Positions 1 through 10,500 of a stretch of DNA of 64,000 nucleotides are shown here, piece by piece. Position 1 is the stretch's first letter, and every line of letters begins with the position of its first letter. Position numbers and translations under genes: made by a program. The notes beneath the pieces were generated by a model that ran no database searches, was not told the origin of the DNA, and was given only the letters and a program-made list of their open reading frames with translations. Source of the DNA: Metabacillus schmidteae (GTDB lineage: Bacteria > Bacillota > Bacilli > Bacillales > Bacillaceae); contig NZ_CAESCH010000001.1 in assembly GCF_903166545.1 (NCBI RefSeq), positions 1,616,001 through 1,680,000 of the forward strand. The letters are read 5' to 3'.

Positions 1-1
1 G

Positions 2-856
2 CCGATTGCTACAGGAGTATTCCCGATTTACTGGGGTAAATCTGCTGATGAACCGTATGACGTTGTTAGTCCAGTGTTTGAAGATATTTTTGTCGATTAT
101 GCAACGCTAATGAAGGATTGGGCAGATAAAGGATATTGGCGTTCTGATGTATTAAATTACAAAGGTGACACACGTGCTTTATTCCAAGCTGGAAAAACCG
201 GTGCTGATCAGCATCATACAGAAACTTTCTCGACTTTACGTCCACAAATGGATGTGAAACAGCCAGGATCTGAAATTGATATGTTTGCCTGGTCTGACAC
301 TCGTGATAACTTAATCTCAATGTCTATTACTCATGGAGCTACGGCTGTAGGTGCACATAGTAAAAACCCAGAGCGTGCGTTAATGGTATATGACTTACTT
401 CGAAACGATGAGGAAATTTATAAGTTATTTAACTATGGGATTGAAGGAGTTCAGTACGAAATTAAAGATGGAAAACGTGTTCGTCCGGAAGGGTATGATG
501 AAACAAAAGATTCATTTGCTTCTAACTTCTGGGGTGGCCGTGTAGATAAATTTGAAATCCCTAGTTCTGACAGATGGGAAGGAATGCCTGAGATCTACGC
601 AGAGTACGATAAAATTAAGAAGCCGTTCCCTTATGGACAATTTGTTTTCGATAGTACACCTGTAGAAGCTGAAATTGCTGCACTTTCACAAGTGACTGCC
701 CAAATGGTACCGGCAATTGCATTCGGTAAAGCGGGAGACCCGGAAAAAGCTGTTGAAGATTTCCGTAAGAGATTAGAAGCAGCGGGTTATGAGAAAGTTT
801 TAAAGGAAATCCAAAAACAAATGGATGAATATAAGAAACTTGTAGAAGGTAACTAA
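2..856 (+). CDS. ABC transporter extracellular sugar-binding protein, LplA/LipO type (5' partial)
   Basis: The reading frame is open from the first bases of the window, so the N-terminus (signal peptide, lipobox and first lobe) lies outside. The visible C-terminal part has features of large family 1 solute-binding proteins of the LipO/LplA group: a Trp/Asp-rich stretch near position 120, a central hinge segment, and a final domain with a long charged helix ending in LVEGN (DUF3502-like in character). Such lipoproteins capture oligosaccharides and hand them to LplB/YtcP-type permeases, whose genes should lie upstream of the window. A hairpin follows the stop codon, and glycoside hydrolase genes come next on the same strand, so the cargo is probably a product of those enzymes. 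The family call is secure; the substrate is unknown. Confidence 0.85.
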   Translation, partial: PIATGVFPIYWGKSADEPYDVVSPVFEDIFVDYATLMKDWADKGYWRSDVLNYKGDTRALFQAGKTGADQHHTETFSTLRPQMDVKQPGSEIDMFAWSDTRDNLISMSITHGATAVGAHSKNPERALMVYDLLRNDEEIYKLFNYGIEGVQYEIKDGKRVRPEGYDETKDSFASNFWGGRVDKFEIPSSDRWEGMPEIYAEYDKIKKPFPYGQFVFDSTPVEAEIAALSQVTAQMVPAIAFGKAGDPEKAVEDFRKRLEAAGYEKVLKEIQKQMDEYKKLVEGN

Positions 857-878
857 TTTAGAAGAGAAAAGTGAAAAG

Positions 879-910
879 AGGGCTATCATACTTATTTGAT
901 AGCCCTTTAT
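879..910 (+). terminator. Hairpin after the ABC binding-protein gene
   Basis: A perfect 10-bp stem, AGGGCTATCA (879-888) with TGATAGCCCT (897-906), encloses an 8-nt loop and is followed by TTAT. It lies 22 bp after the upstream stop and before the RBS of the GH2 gene. It probably terminates or attenuates the transporter transcript. It also argues against the in-frame GTG at 871 as the GH2 start. Confidence 0.6.
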
Positions 911-948
911 CTATCAATCTTCCATTACTGGAAAGGGTGTATACAAAA

Positions 949-3318
949 ATGAAAAATGCAATCACTCAAGAATGGGATCTATCTGTTAAGAGCAGAAAGT
1001 TTAACTTTGATTGGAAATTTTTAAAAGGTGACGACTCGAAAGCACTCAAAATTCAGTATGATGATTCTGATTGGCGCACAGTATACCTGCCACATGATTG
1101 GAGTATAGAAGGCCCTTTTAAGAAGGAATACGCAAGCTCCACCGGGTATTTACCTGGAGGTATTGGTTGGTATCGAAAAAAATTTATTGTGCCAGATCAT
1201 TTAAAAGGTAAGAAGATCGTCATTCAATTCGATGGCATTTATAAAAATAGTGAAGTTTGGATTAATGAACATTTTCTTGGTAAAAGACCTTATGGATACA
1301 GCTCATTTCACTATGATTTAACACCGTTTATAAACTTCGAATCAAATGAAAATGTCATTTCTGTAAAGGTGGATCACTCGGATTTTGCGGATTCCAGGTG
1401 GTATCCGGGATCAGGTATTTATCGAAATGTACATATTAATTTAAGTGATCATGTGTACATCAAGCCTTACGGTATATATGTTACAACTCCGAATATTTCA
1501 ACATCAGAAGCAGAAATTAACATTCAAACAAGTGTAAAAAATGATTACAATCACAAAAGTGAAATGATAATTGAACATCGTATAAAAGATGCTAAGGGTA
1601 AAGATTTAATAGTCTGTTCTTCCATGGAGACCATTCAAGCAAATAATGAACAACATTTTCTTCATTCTATCTTCTTAGAAAAACCAAATCTTTGGTCTCC
1701 TGAAAATCCATACTTATACAGTGTTGAAACGAAGTTAATAAAAGATGGTGAAGTAATTGACTTTGAGACAACTTCACTTGGAGTTCGATATTTCCACTTT
1801 GATGTGGACTCTGGATTTTATCTAAACGGAGAGAGCCTAAAAATGAAAGGTGTTTGTCTTCATCATGATGCAGGGTGCCTTGGAGCAGCAGTTCCTGAAA
1901 AGGTATGGCACCGACGTTTGCAACGATTGAAGGAAGCTGGAGTAAATGCGATCAGAATGAGCCACAATCCACCTGCACCAGAGTTACTGGATATGTGTGA
2001 TACTTACGGATTTTTAGTCCAGGATGAAGCATTTGATGAATGGGAGCATCCTAAGAACAAATGGGTAGAAGGGTGGAATAAGGGAGAACCTTCACTTGAT
2101 GGATATGCATCAGACTTTGCTGAATGGGCAGAGGCAGATTTAAGAGATATGGTATTAAGGGATCGAAACCATCCGTCAATTATTTTCTGGAGTATTGGAA
2201 ATGAAATTGATTATCCTAATGATCCTTATTCACATCCGGTACTTGAAGATCGTTACAAAGCTGATAAACCTGAAGCAAAAGGAATGGGAGATATTGCGAA
2301 AAAATTGGTGAGCGTTGTAAAACAATATGATCAGACACGGCCTGTTACAGCAGCACTGGCAAGTGTCATCATGTCAAATGAAACTGAATTTCCAGACGCA
2401 CTTGATGTGGTTGGTTATAACTATCAAGAATTTCGTTATCAAAAAGACCATGAAAAATACCCTAAGAGAGTCATTTATGGTAGTGAAAACGGAAGGCATC
2501 ACAATGAGTGGATGGCTGTAAAAGATAATGACTTTGTGTCAGGACATTTTATCTGGACAGGAATTGATTATTTAGGAGAAGCGCGTGGTTGGCCGGTTCG
2601 CCATGCAACACCAGGGATGCTCGACCTTGCTGGATTCAAGAAGCCGCTATACTTTTTCAAACAAAGTCAGTGGTCTGAAAAAGATATGGTTTATTTAGGA
2701 ACAACAGCTATTAAGGATGGAGAATCTAAACAAATTTATTGGGACCATGAAGTTGTTAGTGCGTGGAAAGGGACTGAAGGGGAACTTGTAAGAGTTGCTT
2801 GTTGTACAAATTGTCCGGAAGTGGATTTAATTTTAAATGGAACATCATATGGAGTCAAAAAAAGCAAAGACTTCCCAGGCGGAACAATTTATTGGGATGT
2901 TCCATACGAGAAAGGGACATTAAGAGCAGTAGGGAAAAGAAACGGAGAAATTAGTTGTTCTTATGAATTAAATACAGCTGATAAGCCTGTTAAACTCCAA
3001 TTACACCCTGATACCATTGCTCTTAAAGCTGATAAATATGATGTAGCACATGTAGAAGTAAATATCCTTGATGCCGATAATTATCTTGTCTTTGATGCAA
3101 ATAATCAAATAAATTGCGAAATTGAAGGACCTGGTGAAATCATCGGAATGGAATGCAGCAACCCTGCAAGTCATCAGAATTATAAAGAGACCTACAGAAA
3201 TGCCTACCAAGGAAAATTGTTAATTTATGTGAAAGCTTCTGATCAATCTGGGACAATTACATTAAAGGTAACGTCCGATGGATTGGATAGCTCATCTGTT
3301 GTCATAAACGTTAATTAG
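949..3318 (+). CDS. Glycoside hydrolase family 2 enzyme (beta-galactosidase/beta-glucuronidase type)
   Basis: A 789-residue GH2 exo-glycosidase. The order is an N-terminal jelly-roll sugar-binding domain (about 40-190), an Ig-like domain (about 190-290), a TIM barrel (about 290-600) and C-terminal beta-sandwich domains. The likely acid/base is Glu419 in SIGNEID and the nucleophile Glu513 in YGSENG. There is no signal peptide, so it should act in the cytoplasm on imported oligosaccharides. An in-frame GTG at 871 would add 26 residues but overlaps a terminator-like hairpin. ATG 949 has a GGAAAGG Shine-Dalgarno at good spacing and begins the conserved region, so I chose it. GH43 and GH30 genes follow closely. 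GH2 includes galactosidases, glucuronidases and mannosidases, and the sequence alone does not decide between them. Confidence 0.85.
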   Translation: MKNAITQEWDLSVKSRKFNFDWKFLKGDDSKALKIQYDDSDWRTVYLPHDWSIEGPFKKEYASSTGYLPGGIGWYRKKFIVPDHLKGKKIVIQFDGIYKNSEVWINEHFLGKRPYGYSSFHYDLTPFINFESNENVISVKVDHSDFADSRWYPGSGIYRNVHINLSDHVYIKPYGIYVTTPNISTSEAEINIQTSVKNDYNHKSEMIIEHRIKDAKGKDLIVCSSMETIQANNEQHFLHSIFLEKPNLWSPENPYLYSVETKLIKDGEVIDFETTSLGVRYFHFDVDSGFYLNGESLKMKGVCLHHDAGCLGAAVPEKVWHRRLQRLKEAGVNAIRMSHNPPAPELLDMCDTYGFLVQDEAFDEWEHPKNKWVEGWNKGEPSLDGYASDFAEWAEADLRDMVLRDRNHPSIIFWSIGNEIDYPNDPYSHPVLEDRYKADKPEAKGMGDIAKKLVSVVKQYDQTRPVTAALASVIMSNETEFPDALDVVGYNYQEFRYQKDHEKYPKRVIYGSENGRHHNEWMAVKDNDFVSGHFIWTGIDYLGEARGWPVRHATPGMLDLAGFKKPLYFFKQSQWSEKDMVYLGTTAIKDGESKQIYWDHEVVSAWKGTEGELVRVACCTNCPEVDLILNGTSYGVKKSKDFPGGTIYWDVPYEKGTLRAVGKRNGEISCSYELNTADKPVKLQLHPDTIALKADKYDVAHVEVNILDADNYLVFDANNQINCEIEGPGEIIGMECSNPASHQNYKETYRNAYQGKLLIYVKASDQSGTITLKVTSDGLDSSSVVINVN

Positions 3319-3353
3319 AATGAAAAAAATAAAGATGAGGAGATGATGACCGA

Positions 3354-4355
3354 ATGCCCTATAATGCTGCATCTGATACAACCAATCCTAGGAAGGGCTT
3401 TAGCCTAAGCGATATTCCTGCACATGACCCATTTGTCTTATCACATAAAGAAACAAATACCTATTATTTATATACAACAGGAATTCCTGAATTAACAGAT
3501 TTAGATAGAAATGGGGTGTTAGTTTACAAGAGTAAGGATTTACTAGATTGGGAGGGACCTTTTGTGATTTTTGAGGTTCCTGATGGGATATGGGCACATC
3601 CAAAGCATGGAACATGGGCTCCGGAAGTCCATCAATACAAAGGTAAATATTATTTATTCGTTACCCTTCATAACAGAGATACCATATTAGCAGAGCCACC
3701 AGAGGTTTGGAAAACGAATCATCTTCGCGGAACGAGTATTGCAGTATCAGATTCTCCAGAAGGTCCATTCCATTTAATAAAAAAGGATGGACCGGTGCCA
3801 CCTAGAAACTTTATGACTTTAGATGGAACCTTGTATGAGGATGAGAATGGAAAACCATGGATGGTCTATTGTCACGAATGGATTCAAGTACTGGATGGTA
3901 CTTTTGAAGCTATCCCGTTAAAGCCTGATTTATCTGCAGCAGATGGTGAACCAAAACATCTATTTAAAGCTTCAGATGCCCCATGGATAAATGCGGAACA
4001 AAAGCCTAATGTAAAGCCCCTAGTGTACGTATCTGATGGATGTCAATTATATCGAACAAAAGGCGGTCACTTATGTATGCTCTGGTCAAGTTATAACGAT
4101 GAAGGATATGTCCAAACAATTGCAAGATCTCAGACTGGTAAACTGGAAGGTCCATGGGAACAACTAGAACCTTTAGTCAAAGGAGACAGTGGACACGGCA
4201 TGCTCTTCAAAACATTTGAAGACACCTGGAAGCTCATCCTGCATCATCCCTTCAGCACCCCAGAATCCCGTGCAAAAATCTACGAAATAGAAGAAACCGA
4301 AAATAGCTTTAACGTAATTGGACCATGGGGACAGGTCCCTCGTCCCAAATCATAA
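3354..4355 (+). CDS. Glycoside hydrolase family 43 protein
   Basis: A 333-residue five-bladed beta-propeller hydrolase. The GH43 N-terminal signature is IPAHDPFVL (Asp = catalytic base), followed by TWAPEVHQYKGKYYLF and MTLDGTLYED, which supplies the second conserved Asp. No signal peptide is visible, so it is probably intracellular. It starts 35 bp after the GH2 gene behind a GAGGAG-type RBS, and the GH30 gene begins 27 bp after it, so the three form an operon. GH43 enzymes are alpha-L-arabinofuranosidases, beta-xylosidases, arabinanases or exo-beta-1,3-galactanases. Alongside a galactanase-like GH30 and galactosidase-type GH2, arabinogalactan side-chain trimming is plausible (inference). 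Confidence 0.85.
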   Translation: MPYNAASDTTNPRKGFSLSDIPAHDPFVLSHKETNTYYLYTTGIPELTDLDRNGVLVYKSKDLLDWEGPFVIFEVPDGIWAHPKHGTWAPEVHQYKGKYYLFVTLHNRDTILAEPPEVWKTNHLRGTSIAVSDSPEGPFHLIKKDGPVPPRNFMTLDGTLYEDENGKPWMVYCHEWIQVLDGTFEAIPLKPDLSAADGEPKHLFKASDAPWINAEQKPNVKPLVYVSDGCQLYRTKGGHLCMLWSSYNDEGYVQTIARSQTGKLEGPWEQLEPLVKGDSGHGMLFKTFEDTWKLILHHPFSTPESRAKIYEIEETENSFNVIGPWGQVPRPKS

Positions 4356-4382
4356 ATATGTAAGCAGGGGGTAGGCAGAGTT

Positions 4383-5999
4383 ATGTTACTTAATAAAAAG
4401 GCAGTTTCAAGATTCTGTATATTATCTATATCTCTATTAATGTTCACACTTGTACCAACAAATATCAAAGCAAAGGAAAACAATATGTCTACGAAAAAAA
4501 AGGAAAATACCCAAGAAATAACGATTAATGTAGATAACAAATACCAAGAAATTGATGGATTTGGAGCTTCAGGTGCTTGGTCCTTTGATAAAATAGGCTC
4601 TGAATGGTCTGAGGAAAATAAGAAACAGATTGCCGATTTGCTATTTTCAACGGAAAAAGGAATTGGCTTATCTATGTGGCGCTTTAACATAGGCGCTGGA
4701 AGTGAAGAAACAGATAAGGAAATCATTACAGACCCGTGGAGAAGAGCCGAGAGTTTTAAATCAGGCGAAAATGAGCCATATGATTGGTCTAAACAAGCTG
4801 GACAGCAATGGTTTCTAAATGCAGCAAAAGAAAGAGGTGTGGAGGAATTTATTGCGTTTGTAAACAGCCCACCTGTATGGATGACAAAAAATGGCCACGC
4901 TCAACCTGATCCTTCTGTAGGGAGCACGAATTTAAAAGAAGAATCAGTTGATGATTTTGCGGTATTCCTTGCAGATGTATTGGAGCACTTTGAAGAACAA
5001 AATTTGCCATTCAACTATATTAGTCCTATTAATGAACCAACATGGAATTGGGATTATGCTGGTCAGGAAGGCAATCGTTATAACATTGAAGATATAAAAG
5101 AAGTACTATTGGCGTTACACGCTGAACTTGAAGAGAGAGGACTTGATACAGAAATTGATGCTACTGAAGCCGTAGAGTATACATCCCTTCTTGATGATGA
5201 GATGTATCAGAAATTTACAGGCGGTGATTCTGTATACAATAGTGGAAATGCAAATGGTAGTTATCCTGGAAAGTACCGTGAATATATTAAAGAAATGCTG
5301 GGAGACCCAGAGATAAAGGAGATAATCGGAAGTAAAATTAGTGCACATGCGTATTGGTCAGATCATTATTCTGGTGAAGACCGTCTTGTTCCTTTAAGGA
5401 AATCTGTAAGGGAAAATCTAAATCAGTATGGTCAAGATATTAAATTTTGGATGTCTGAATATTGTATTTTGGGAAGTAATGGACCTGGAAGAGATTTAAC
5501 AATGAAGACTGCACTTGATGTAGCAAGGTTAATTCATTTTGATATGGTCGAAACTCAAGCCTCAGCTTGGCAATGGTGGCTGGCAATGTCAAATTATGAT
5601 TATAAGGATGGCTTGATTTATACAGATTATTCTCAGCCTGGTGATGAGGAGTCGATCATTGAGTCAAAATTACTTTGGGCAATGGGGAACTACAGCCGCT
5701 TTGTTCGACCAGGTGCCTACCGAGTTGATTTACAAGGAGCAAATGATCAAGAGGAACTAATGGGCTCCGCGTATTATCATGAAGAAGACGATCAGCTATC
5801 TGTTGTGTTTGTTAATTACAGTAATGAAGAAAAGTCAGTAAAAGTGAATGTTGATCATCTTCCTGGGAAAAAGAAAGCGGTCCAATTCAAACCATATGTT
5901 ACATCTGAAAACGATGATTTAGAGGAGAAAAACTTAATCCCGGCAAAAAAAGCAGTTTCCATTCCTCCTCGTTCAATCGTTACGTTAGTTGCTAAATAA
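4383..5999 (+). CDS. Secreted glycoside hydrolase family 30 enzyme, endo-beta-1,6-galactanase-like
   Basis: A 538-residue protein with a classic signal peptide (Lys/Arg start, hydrophobic core to about residue 25, TNIKAKE cleavage region), so exported. The GH30 hallmarks are EIDGFGASGAWSFD near the mature N-terminus, the acid/base Glu218 in PINEPTW and the nucleophile Glu359 in WMSEYC. A C-terminal beta-sandwich ends in PPRSIVTLVAK, as in this clan. The NSPPVWMTKNG and NYDYKDGLIYTDY segments resemble endo-beta-1,6-galactanases more than glucosylceramidases or xylanases (recollection of the family, no alignment run). It is the only exported enzyme of the three-gene GH2-GH43-GH30 set and would supply oligosaccharides for import. 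Confidence 0.8.
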   Translation: MLLNKKAVSRFCILSISLLMFTLVPTNIKAKENNMSTKKKENTQEITINVDNKYQEIDGFGASGAWSFDKIGSEWSEENKKQIADLLFSTEKGIGLSMWRFNIGAGSEETDKEIITDPWRRAESFKSGENEPYDWSKQAGQQWFLNAAKERGVEEFIAFVNSPPVWMTKNGHAQPDPSVGSTNLKEESVDDFAVFLADVLEHFEEQNLPFNYISPINEPTWNWDYAGQEGNRYNIEDIKEVLLALHAELEERGLDTEIDATEAVEYTSLLDDEMYQKFTGGDSVYNSGNANGSYPGKYREYIKEMLGDPEIKEIIGSKISAHAYWSDHYSGEDRLVPLRKSVRENLNQYGQDIKFWMSEYCILGSNGPGRDLTMKTALDVARLIHFDMVETQASAWQWWLAMSNYDYKDGLIYTDYSQPGDEESIIESKLLWAMGNYSRFVRPGAYRVDLQGANDQEELMGSAYYHEEDDQLSVVFVNYSNEEKSVKVNVDHLPGKKKAVQFKPYVTSENDDLEEKNLIPAKKAVSIPPRSIVTLVAK

Positions 6000-6128
6000 G
6001 AAGGATGTCAAATACTTTCTATCAGTTCAAAAGATCTGGATAAAAGATTAGGCAAATGAATGATATACCGATGAAAACCTTATTTAGCGGTATTTCACTT
6101 ATGCCTAGTTCATAATGTTTATCTTAAA

Positions 6129-6203
6129 GGCTGTTTTCGCTATGGAACGAATTAATTTACACCTTAAATTGCATTAAAAACAACAAAGTATGCGAAAACA
6201 GCC
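6129..6203. repeat. 12-bp inverted repeat, MITE/palindromic-unit-like
   Basis: GGCTGTTTTCGC (6129-6140) is repeated in inverse complement at 6192-6203 with a 51-nt AT-rich interior. There is no T-run or coding potential. It lies in the 300-bp gap between the GH30 and SDR genes. The structure is like a small mobile palindromic unit. Otherwise I see nothing in this gap apart from the SDR ribosome-binding site. Confidence 0.5.
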
Positions 6204-6296
6204 ATATTAAAAGTTTATATTTTTTCCTTTTCTTACATACTTAATACCCAAAATGGGTAAATTAATTTTAAAAATGTAAAAAAAGGAGATGCTAAT

Positions 6297-7076
6297 ATGT
6301 CACTTCAAAACAAAGTTGCTCTCATAACTGGAGCAGGATCTGGTATAGGACGTGCTACTGCTATGCGCCTTGCGAAAGAAGGAGTAAAACTTGGTCTTGT
6401 TGATTTAAAAGAGGAAAAGCTTGAAAAAGTTAAACATGATATTGAAGTAGAAGGTGGAAAAGCAATCATAACTGATACTGATGTATCTGATCCTAAAAGA
6501 GTCGAACAAAGTGTAAAAGAAATTTATGAAAAATGGAATCGATTAGATTTTGTCTTTGCAAATGCCGGAATTAATGGAACGGTTGCACCAATTGAAGATT
6601 TATCCCCAGAGGAATGGGATCAAACGATAACAACAAATTTAAAAAGTACATTCTTAACAGTAAAATACTCAATTCCACATTTAAAGAACAATGGTGGAAG
6701 TGTTGTCATTACTAGCTCAATTAATGGAAACAGGAAGTTTACAGGATTTGGTATGTCTGCATATAGTTCATCAAAAGCGGCTCAAGTAGCGTTTGGAAAA
6801 ATGGCAGCATTAGAGCTTGCCAAGTACAAAATTCGTGTGAATATCATTTGCCCTGGTGCTGTAGAAACCAATATCGGTCAAAATACGTTTCCTGAAAAAG
6901 AAAATCTGGAAAAGATAAAAATACCGATCGTTTACCCTGAAGGCAGCCAGCCGCTTGAACATAAAGCTGCAAAACCGGAACAAGTTGCAGATCTAGTTCA
7001 GTTTTTGTTCTCTGATGCTTCAAACCATATAACAGGAACGGAAATCTTTGTTGATGGTGCTGAATCACTGTTATAA
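6297..7076 (+). CDS. SDR-family NAD(P)-dependent oxidoreductase
   Basis: A 259-residue classical short-chain dehydrogenase. The cofactor motif is TGAGSGIG near residue 11, NAG lies around 90, the catalytic Ser sits in ITSSINGN and Tyr/Lys in YSSSK near 155-160. The C-terminus has the usual GTEIFVDGAESLL. The start has a strong AAAGGAG site. It is flanked by gaps of about 300 and 470 bp, so it is probably monocistronic. Its place among glycan genes suggests a sugar or polyol dehydrogenase (glucose/galactose 1-dehydrogenase-like), but SDR specificity cannot be read from motifs. Confidence 0.8.
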   Translation: MSLQNKVALITGAGSGIGRATAMRLAKEGVKLGLVDLKEEKLEKVKHDIEVEGGKAIITDTDVSDPKRVEQSVKEIYEKWNRLDFVFANAGINGTVAPIEDLSPEEWDQTITTNLKSTFLTVKYSIPHLKNNGGSVVITSSINGNRKFTGFGMSAYSSSKAAQVAFGKMAALELAKYKIRVNIICPGAVETNIGQNTFPEKENLEKIKIPIVYPEGSQPLEHKAAKPEQVADLVQFLFSDASNHITGTEIFVDGAESLL

Positions 7077-7163
7077 ACCATAGCCTATCAATAAAGTTTA
7101 GCTATTACTAATAGATTCCTAAAAGAAGTCTATTTATAGTTAGTATGCAAGAAAAAGGTGGTG

Positions 7164-7190
7164 AGGTGAGACATTAAAGGGGTCTCATCT
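7164..7190 (+). terminator. Weak hairpin downstream of the SDR gene
   Basis: AGGTGAGAC (7164-7172) pairs with GTCTCATCT (7182-7190) with one G-T pair; only a short T-rich stretch follows. Possible terminator. Confidence 0.35.
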
Positions 7191-7263
7191 TACTTTACCG
7201 AGAAGAGAATTTCCTGAACTGTAATGAAGGCAGCATGCAAAAAAAGAATCGAAATGAAATTAA

Positions 7264-7293
7264 TTGACACCTATCTTTAAATAAAGGTAAAAT
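7264..7293 (+). promoter_or_regulatory. Sigma-A promoter upstream of lacZ
   Basis: TTGACA (7264-7269), an 18-bp spacer, then TAAAAT (7288-7293). A cre site lies where transcription should begin and two LacI-type operators lie in the long leader before lacZ at 7550. Confidence 0.6.
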
Positions 7294-7305
7294 AAGATTA
7301 GTTTA

Positions 7306-7319
7306 TGAAAGTGCTTTCA
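7306..7319 (+). promoter_or_regulatory. Catabolite-responsive element (cre), CcpA site
   Basis: TGAAAGTGCTTTCA differs by one base from the palindromic cre form TGAAAGCGCTTTCA. It lies about 12 bp after the -10 box, a position typical for CcpA repression. Carbon catabolite repression of lacZ is the natural inference. Confidence 0.6.
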
Positions 7320-7365
7320 ATAGGTGGGAGGTAGGGTATAGACATTCTTTTTTTTGAAAGTGGAA

Positions 7366-7379
7366 TGGAACCAGTTTCA
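7366..7379 (+). promoter_or_regulatory. LacI-family operator-like site 1
   Basis: TGGAACCAGTTTCA within a longer imperfect palindrome (AATG...CATT, 7364-7381). It shares the pattern TGNNAYCNGTTTCA with sites at 7472 and 12017, the last being in the promoter of the LacI gene. Confidence 0.5.
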
Positions 7380-7471
7380 TTTTAGTTTTTGATTTAATTT
7401 TCACTTCAAAGTATTTAAGGTTAAGAAAATAATATCTTAATAGAAAGTTAGTAAAAAAATTTTAAACATAA

Positions 7472-7485
7472 TGGTACCGGTTTCA
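7472..7485 (+). promoter_or_regulatory. LacI-family operator-like site 2
   Basis: TGGTACCGGTTTCA, 65 bp before the lacZ start codon. A weaker half-site (AGGTTTCAATGA) lies near 7516. It is probably bound by the LacI protein encoded at 12047. Confidence 0.5.
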
Positions 7486-7549
7486 TAATGATATAAACTC
7501 ACTGCTACCCAAAATAGGTTTCAATGAGAAAAGGAGTGTAGAGATATCC

Positions 7550-10500
7550 ATGACAACAACTAGTGTAAATAAAAAAATAACCCCTAGTATTAGCTGGCTT
7601 TCAGATCTTAATGTATTTGCAGTAAATAGATTACCAGCCCATTCGGATCACCATTTTTATGAAACAAAGCAGGAGGCTCAAGCTTCGGCTGAAATGAAGT
7701 TGAGATATGATCTAAATGGAAGTTGGAAATTTCACTATTCAGTTAATCCTCAAATGAGACCGGAACATTTTTATAAGCATGATTTCGATTGTGCTGGGTG
7801 GGGCGATATTCATGTACCCGGACATATTCAACTGCAGGGGCATGGTCAGCCGCAATATGTGAACACAATGTATCCTTGGGACGGCCACAATGATATCCGA
7901 CCACCTGAAATTCCAAAGGATCATAATCCGGTTGGAAGCTATGTAAAGTATTTTCATGTACCGAAAAATATGCAAAATAAACCGGTATTTATCTCTTTTC
8001 AAGGTGTGGAGTCAGCTTTTTACGTTTGGTTAAATGGTGAATTTATCGGCTACAGTGAAGATTCCTTTACACCTGCTGAATTTGATCTCTCTCCTTATCT
8101 AGTGGAAGGTGAGAATAAACTAGCGGTGGAAGTCTATCAACGTAGTACCGGTAGTTGGCTTGAGGATCAGGATTTTTGGAGATTTTCCGGTATTTTCCGA
8201 GATGTGTATCTTTATACTGTTCCTGAGATCCACGTATATGATTTACATGTTCGTGCAGAACTTGATGCTTCTTTTACGAAGGGAATTGTTCAGGCAGATC
8301 TTAAGTTTTTATCTTCTGTTCCTGAAGGTTCAACGATTGTAGTGAAATTGCATGATAAAGATAATGATGTGGTTGCTTCTTCGAATTGTCGAATAAGTGG
8401 AATGAACCAATCTTTCTCATTAGAACTTGATAGCCCAACGTTATGGAATGCTGAAAATCCTTATTTATACAAACTATATATAGCTGTATATAATGAACAC
8501 GGTGCTCTGGTGGAGGTCATACCCCAAAAGGTTGGTTTTAGAAGATTTGAGCTTATTGACAAAATCATGTGCATTAATGGTGAACGCATTGTGTTCAAAG
8601 GTGTAAATCGACATGAGTTTAACTGTCGAAGTGGTCGCGCCATCACAAAGGAAGATATGCTATGGGATATTAAGACACTAAAGCAACATAATATCAACGC
8701 AGTTCGAACATCTCATTATCCGAATCAAAGCTATTGGTATGAGCTGTGTGATGAATATGGTGTATATGTTATAGATGAAATGAATCTCGAAACACATGGA
8801 TCATGGCAAAAAATGGGGGCGGTTGAGCCTTCATGGAACGTCCCGGGAAATAATCTGGAGTGGCAGGACATCGTGATGGACAGAGCGATCTCTATGTACG
8901 AAAGAGATAAAAACCACCCTTCTATTCTCATTTGGTCGTGTGGAAATGAATCTTATGCAGGTGAAGTCATCTTAAATGTTTCAAAATACTTTAAATCTGT
9001 TGATCCAAGTCGTCTAGTTCACTACGAGGGAGTTTTCCATAATCGAGCTTATAATGATACAAGTGATATGGAAAGTCGTATGTATGCAAAACCGGCGGAT
9101 ATTGAGAACTATTTGAAAAATCAGCCCGAAAAGCCCTATATTAGCTGTGAATATATGCATGCTATGGGGAATTCGCTTGGCGGTATGTATAAGTATAGCG
9201 ATCTTGAGGAGAAATATCCGATGTATCAAGGTGGTTTTATTTGGGACTATATTGATCAATCTTTACTAAAGAAAGATCGTTACGGACAAGAATTTTTAGC
9301 GTATGGCGGAGATTTTGGAGACCGCCCGACAGATTATGGTTTTTGTACGAACGGAATTGTTTATGCAAATCGAGAGCTATCGCCGAAAATGCAGGAAGTG
9401 AAGTTTTTATATCAAAATATTAAACTAGTCCCAAATAGGGATGGTGTAATGATTCATAATAACAATCTATTTAGTAGAACCAAGGACTATGAACTAGAGT
9501 ATAAGCTTGTACTTGAAGGAGAAGAGAAGTTCCAAGAAATCATTCATGTAGATGTAGCGCCACAGAGTAAGCAGCAAATTGCATTTGACTTACCGGAGGG
9601 GAGTGTAGAGGCAGCCGGAGAATATTGTATTCAAACTTCATTGAAGTTAAAGGAGAATACCCTTTGGGCTGAAGCGGGATATGAAATTGCTTTTGGACAG
9701 TTTATCTTCCATGAAGGTCAGTTGATAAATGAAAAGGATGGTATATCAAAAGACAAATTAAGAGTTGTGAATGGTGATGTAAATATTGGTGTTCATGGTA
9801 AAGACTTCATCATCATGTTTTCTAAGCAAGTCGGAAGCTTAATTTCTATTAATTATGCAGGGAAAGAAATGATTGAACAGTCTCCTTCACCATTATTCTG
9901 GAGAGCACAAACAGATAATGATAAAGGATATAAGCAAAGCTTCCAATCAGGATGCTGGTTAACTGCAAGTATGGCAAGAAAATGTATCGGCATTGAACTG
10001 GAAACAGAAAACGATAAGGTCACGGTTGGTTTTACCTATAAGTTCTCTATCTCACCCGATATGAAGGTGAAAATTGCCTATACTGTCCATTCAGATGGAA
10101 GTTTACGAGTGAAATCTACTTACTCTGGAGCAGAAAATCTCCCGCAAATGCCGATATTCGCTGTTTCCTTTAAGGTATCTGCAGATTATGATCAGGTTGA
10201 AGTGTATGCTATGGGGCCGGAAGAGAACTATTCAGACCGCAATAACGGTGCAAAGTTGGGGATTTATAAATCTCAAGTCAAAAACAACAAAGGATATGTT
10301 GTACCCCAAGAGTCTGGTAACAAGACAGGAGTTCGCTGGGCTAAATTAACAAACAACAATAGCCAGGGGATAAAAATTAAGTCATTAACAGATCCATTAC
10401 AATGTAATTTCTCACCATATACGGCGTTTGAACTTGAAAATGCTGCACATCACTATGAGCTTCCAAATGTGCACTATACAGTCGTAACGGTTGCAGGAAA

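Noticed and set aside
871..948. N-terminal extension of the GH2 protein from GTG 871
   Set aside because: The segment forms a perfect 10-bp terminator-like hairpin, while ATG 949 has the better RBS and begins the conserved sequence.
8461..8697. Antisense frames inside lacZ and other large genes
   Set aside because: These lack RBS and family motifs and follow from the codon pattern of the real genes.
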